Source: CAVPRW01 sp046727435 [NCBI: bacterium]
GTDB lineage: Bacteria; Tectomicrobia; Entotheonellia; J063
NCBI GenBank assembly: GCA_046727435.1
Contig: JBKPCR010000192.1
Span: forward strand, 1 to 6,231
Direction: 5' to 3'
DNA: 6,231 nucleotides
Under the pieces are notes generated by a model that did no database searches, was not told the DNA's origin, and was given only the letters and a program-made list of their open reading frames with translations. Within the stretch, counting starts at the first letter, position 1; each line of letters starts with the position of its first letter. Below are positions 5,626 to 6,231 of the stretch, piece by piece. The translations under genes were made by a program, and so were the position numbers.

Positions 5626-6231
5626 TCAGACGGGGCAGGTCTTGGGCCGCAGCACCACGGCCGCATGGCCCGGCATATGCCAATTCGCTGCGCCCTCCAG
5701 TAGTGCTGTGCCACCACCACCATAGCGTGGGTCCTCACTGGACCACAAGATTGTCCATCCCCTATCCTGCGGCGGGGCCAGCAGCGGTTCCGGGGCCGGC
5801 TCCATCGGTAGGTCACGCCCAAGATTCACCACCAGCAGCCGATCATCGCTACCCTCGCCGAAAAAGCGCAGCACGAAGGCTTCCGACCCCAGGACGGCCC
5901 CGTCCATCCCGCCCGGGCGCTGGGCGCGAAACACAGGATCCTCACGCCGTAACCGCAACAGATCGCGGTGGAGCGTGTAGATCTCAGCGTGGCACTGGCG
6001 TTCGGAGAAATCGAGCTTCGAACGGGCGAAGGTCTTGGGGTCTGCGGGGTCAGGCAGATGCGCCTGCATCTCCGCTTGGGCGATGCTGGGAAACTGGCGG
6101 AGAGACTCCGCGCGCCCCTGGCGCACCAGCCGGTCGAGCGCTTCCTCGAAATCAGCAAAGTAAAAAAATGGACTCGAGGCGGCGAACTCCTGCCCTTGAA
6201 AGAGCATGGGCGTCCCCGGTCCCAGGAGCAT
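5626..6231 (-). CDS. treZ: Malto-oligosyltrehalose trehalohydrolase, C-terminal part (runs off the right edge)
   Basis: The last 201 codons of a GH13 glycosidase are present, ending in TGA at 5626-5628. TreZ hydrolyses the terminal linkage next to the trehalose unit of maltooligosyl-trehalose, releasing trehalose in the TreY-TreZ pathway from glycogen or starch. The family-specific stretch GTPMLFQGQEFAASSPFFYF starts at visible residue 6, with the GQE typical of the GH13 barrel end. It is followed by ADFEEALDRLVRQGR and DPKTFARSKLDFSER, which separate TreZ from glycogen branching enzyme. The C-terminal beta domain (about residues 85-195) contains LLVVNLGRD and WSSEDPRYGGGG, as in DUF3459. The Met at the window edge is internal, not the start. 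The gene looks intact here. The treY or treX partners are presumably outside the window. Confidence 0.85.
   Translation of the reverse strand: MLLGPGTPMLFQGQEFAASSPFFYFADFEEALDRLVRQGRAESLRQFPSIAQAEMQAHLPDPADPKTFARSKLDFSERQCHAEIYTLHRDLLRLRREDPVFRAQRPGGMDGAVLGSEAFVLRFFGEGSDDRLLVVNLGRDLPMEPAPEPLLAPPQDRGWTILWSSEDPRYGGGGTALLEGAANWHMPGHAAVVLRPKTCPV

Noticed and set aside
5626-6231. Reading the right-edge gene as a glycogen branching enzyme (glgB)
   Set aside because: The SSPFFYFADFEEAL and DPKTFARSKLDF stretches are characteristic of TreZ rather than of branching enzymes.
1-6231. CRISPR array, tRNA or rRNA genes
   Set aside because: I saw no regularly spaced direct repeats, no cloverleaf-like T-loop (GTTCGA-type) region with matching stems, and no rRNA sequence.

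Overview
GC-rich bacterial DNA, probably from an environmental Gram-negative; no marker in the window fixes the taxon. Every host gene I can recognise lies on the minus strand. The window reads as a degraded accessory region: two intact-looking host genes (a flavin monooxygenase and the 3' end of a trehalose-synthesis gene) sit among broken genes and mobile-element remains.

Layout, left to right. Positions 1-333 (minus) hold a strong-looking sigma70-type promoter with an AT-rich upstream tract. It is followed by a roughly 215-nt transcribed leader with a possible 41-residue ORF, and then the first 28 codons of a small hydrophilic Lys/Ala-rich protein cut by the window edge. Positions 476-749 (plus) carry the N-terminal part of an IS256-family (mutator) transposase, with an amber codon at position 9. 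It stops exactly at the left end of a second element. That element, 750-2526, is a structurally complete IS1182-family insertion sequence with perfect 18-bp terminal inverted repeats. Its transposase (minus) carries one in-frame TAG that removes the third catalytic acidic residue. Positions 2527-2720 contain no gene but two strong hairpins. Positions 2721-2941 (minus) are the C-terminal end of a DUF1524/HNH (GmrSD-like) nuclease, cut off exactly at a 158-bp inverted-repeat element (2942-3099) that resembles a MITE or an internally deleted IS.

Positions 3219-4850 (minus) encode a complete 543-residue class A FAD-dependent aromatic monooxygenase of the PheA/TfdB/MhpA type, with an unusual second flavin motif. 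Positions 5043-5507 (minus) are the C-terminal part of an AI-2E family transporter lacking its first half. Positions 5626-6231 (minus) are the last 201 codons of a malto-oligosyltrehalose trehalohydrolase (treZ), which runs off the right edge.

The genes do not form one pathway. The trehalose enzyme and the small hydrophilic protein could both belong to stress adaptation, but that is inference. I see no convincing new multi-gene system. The best leads are the paired amber codons in two transposases, the inverted-repeat element fused to the nuclease remnant, and the altered flavin motif of the monooxygenase.
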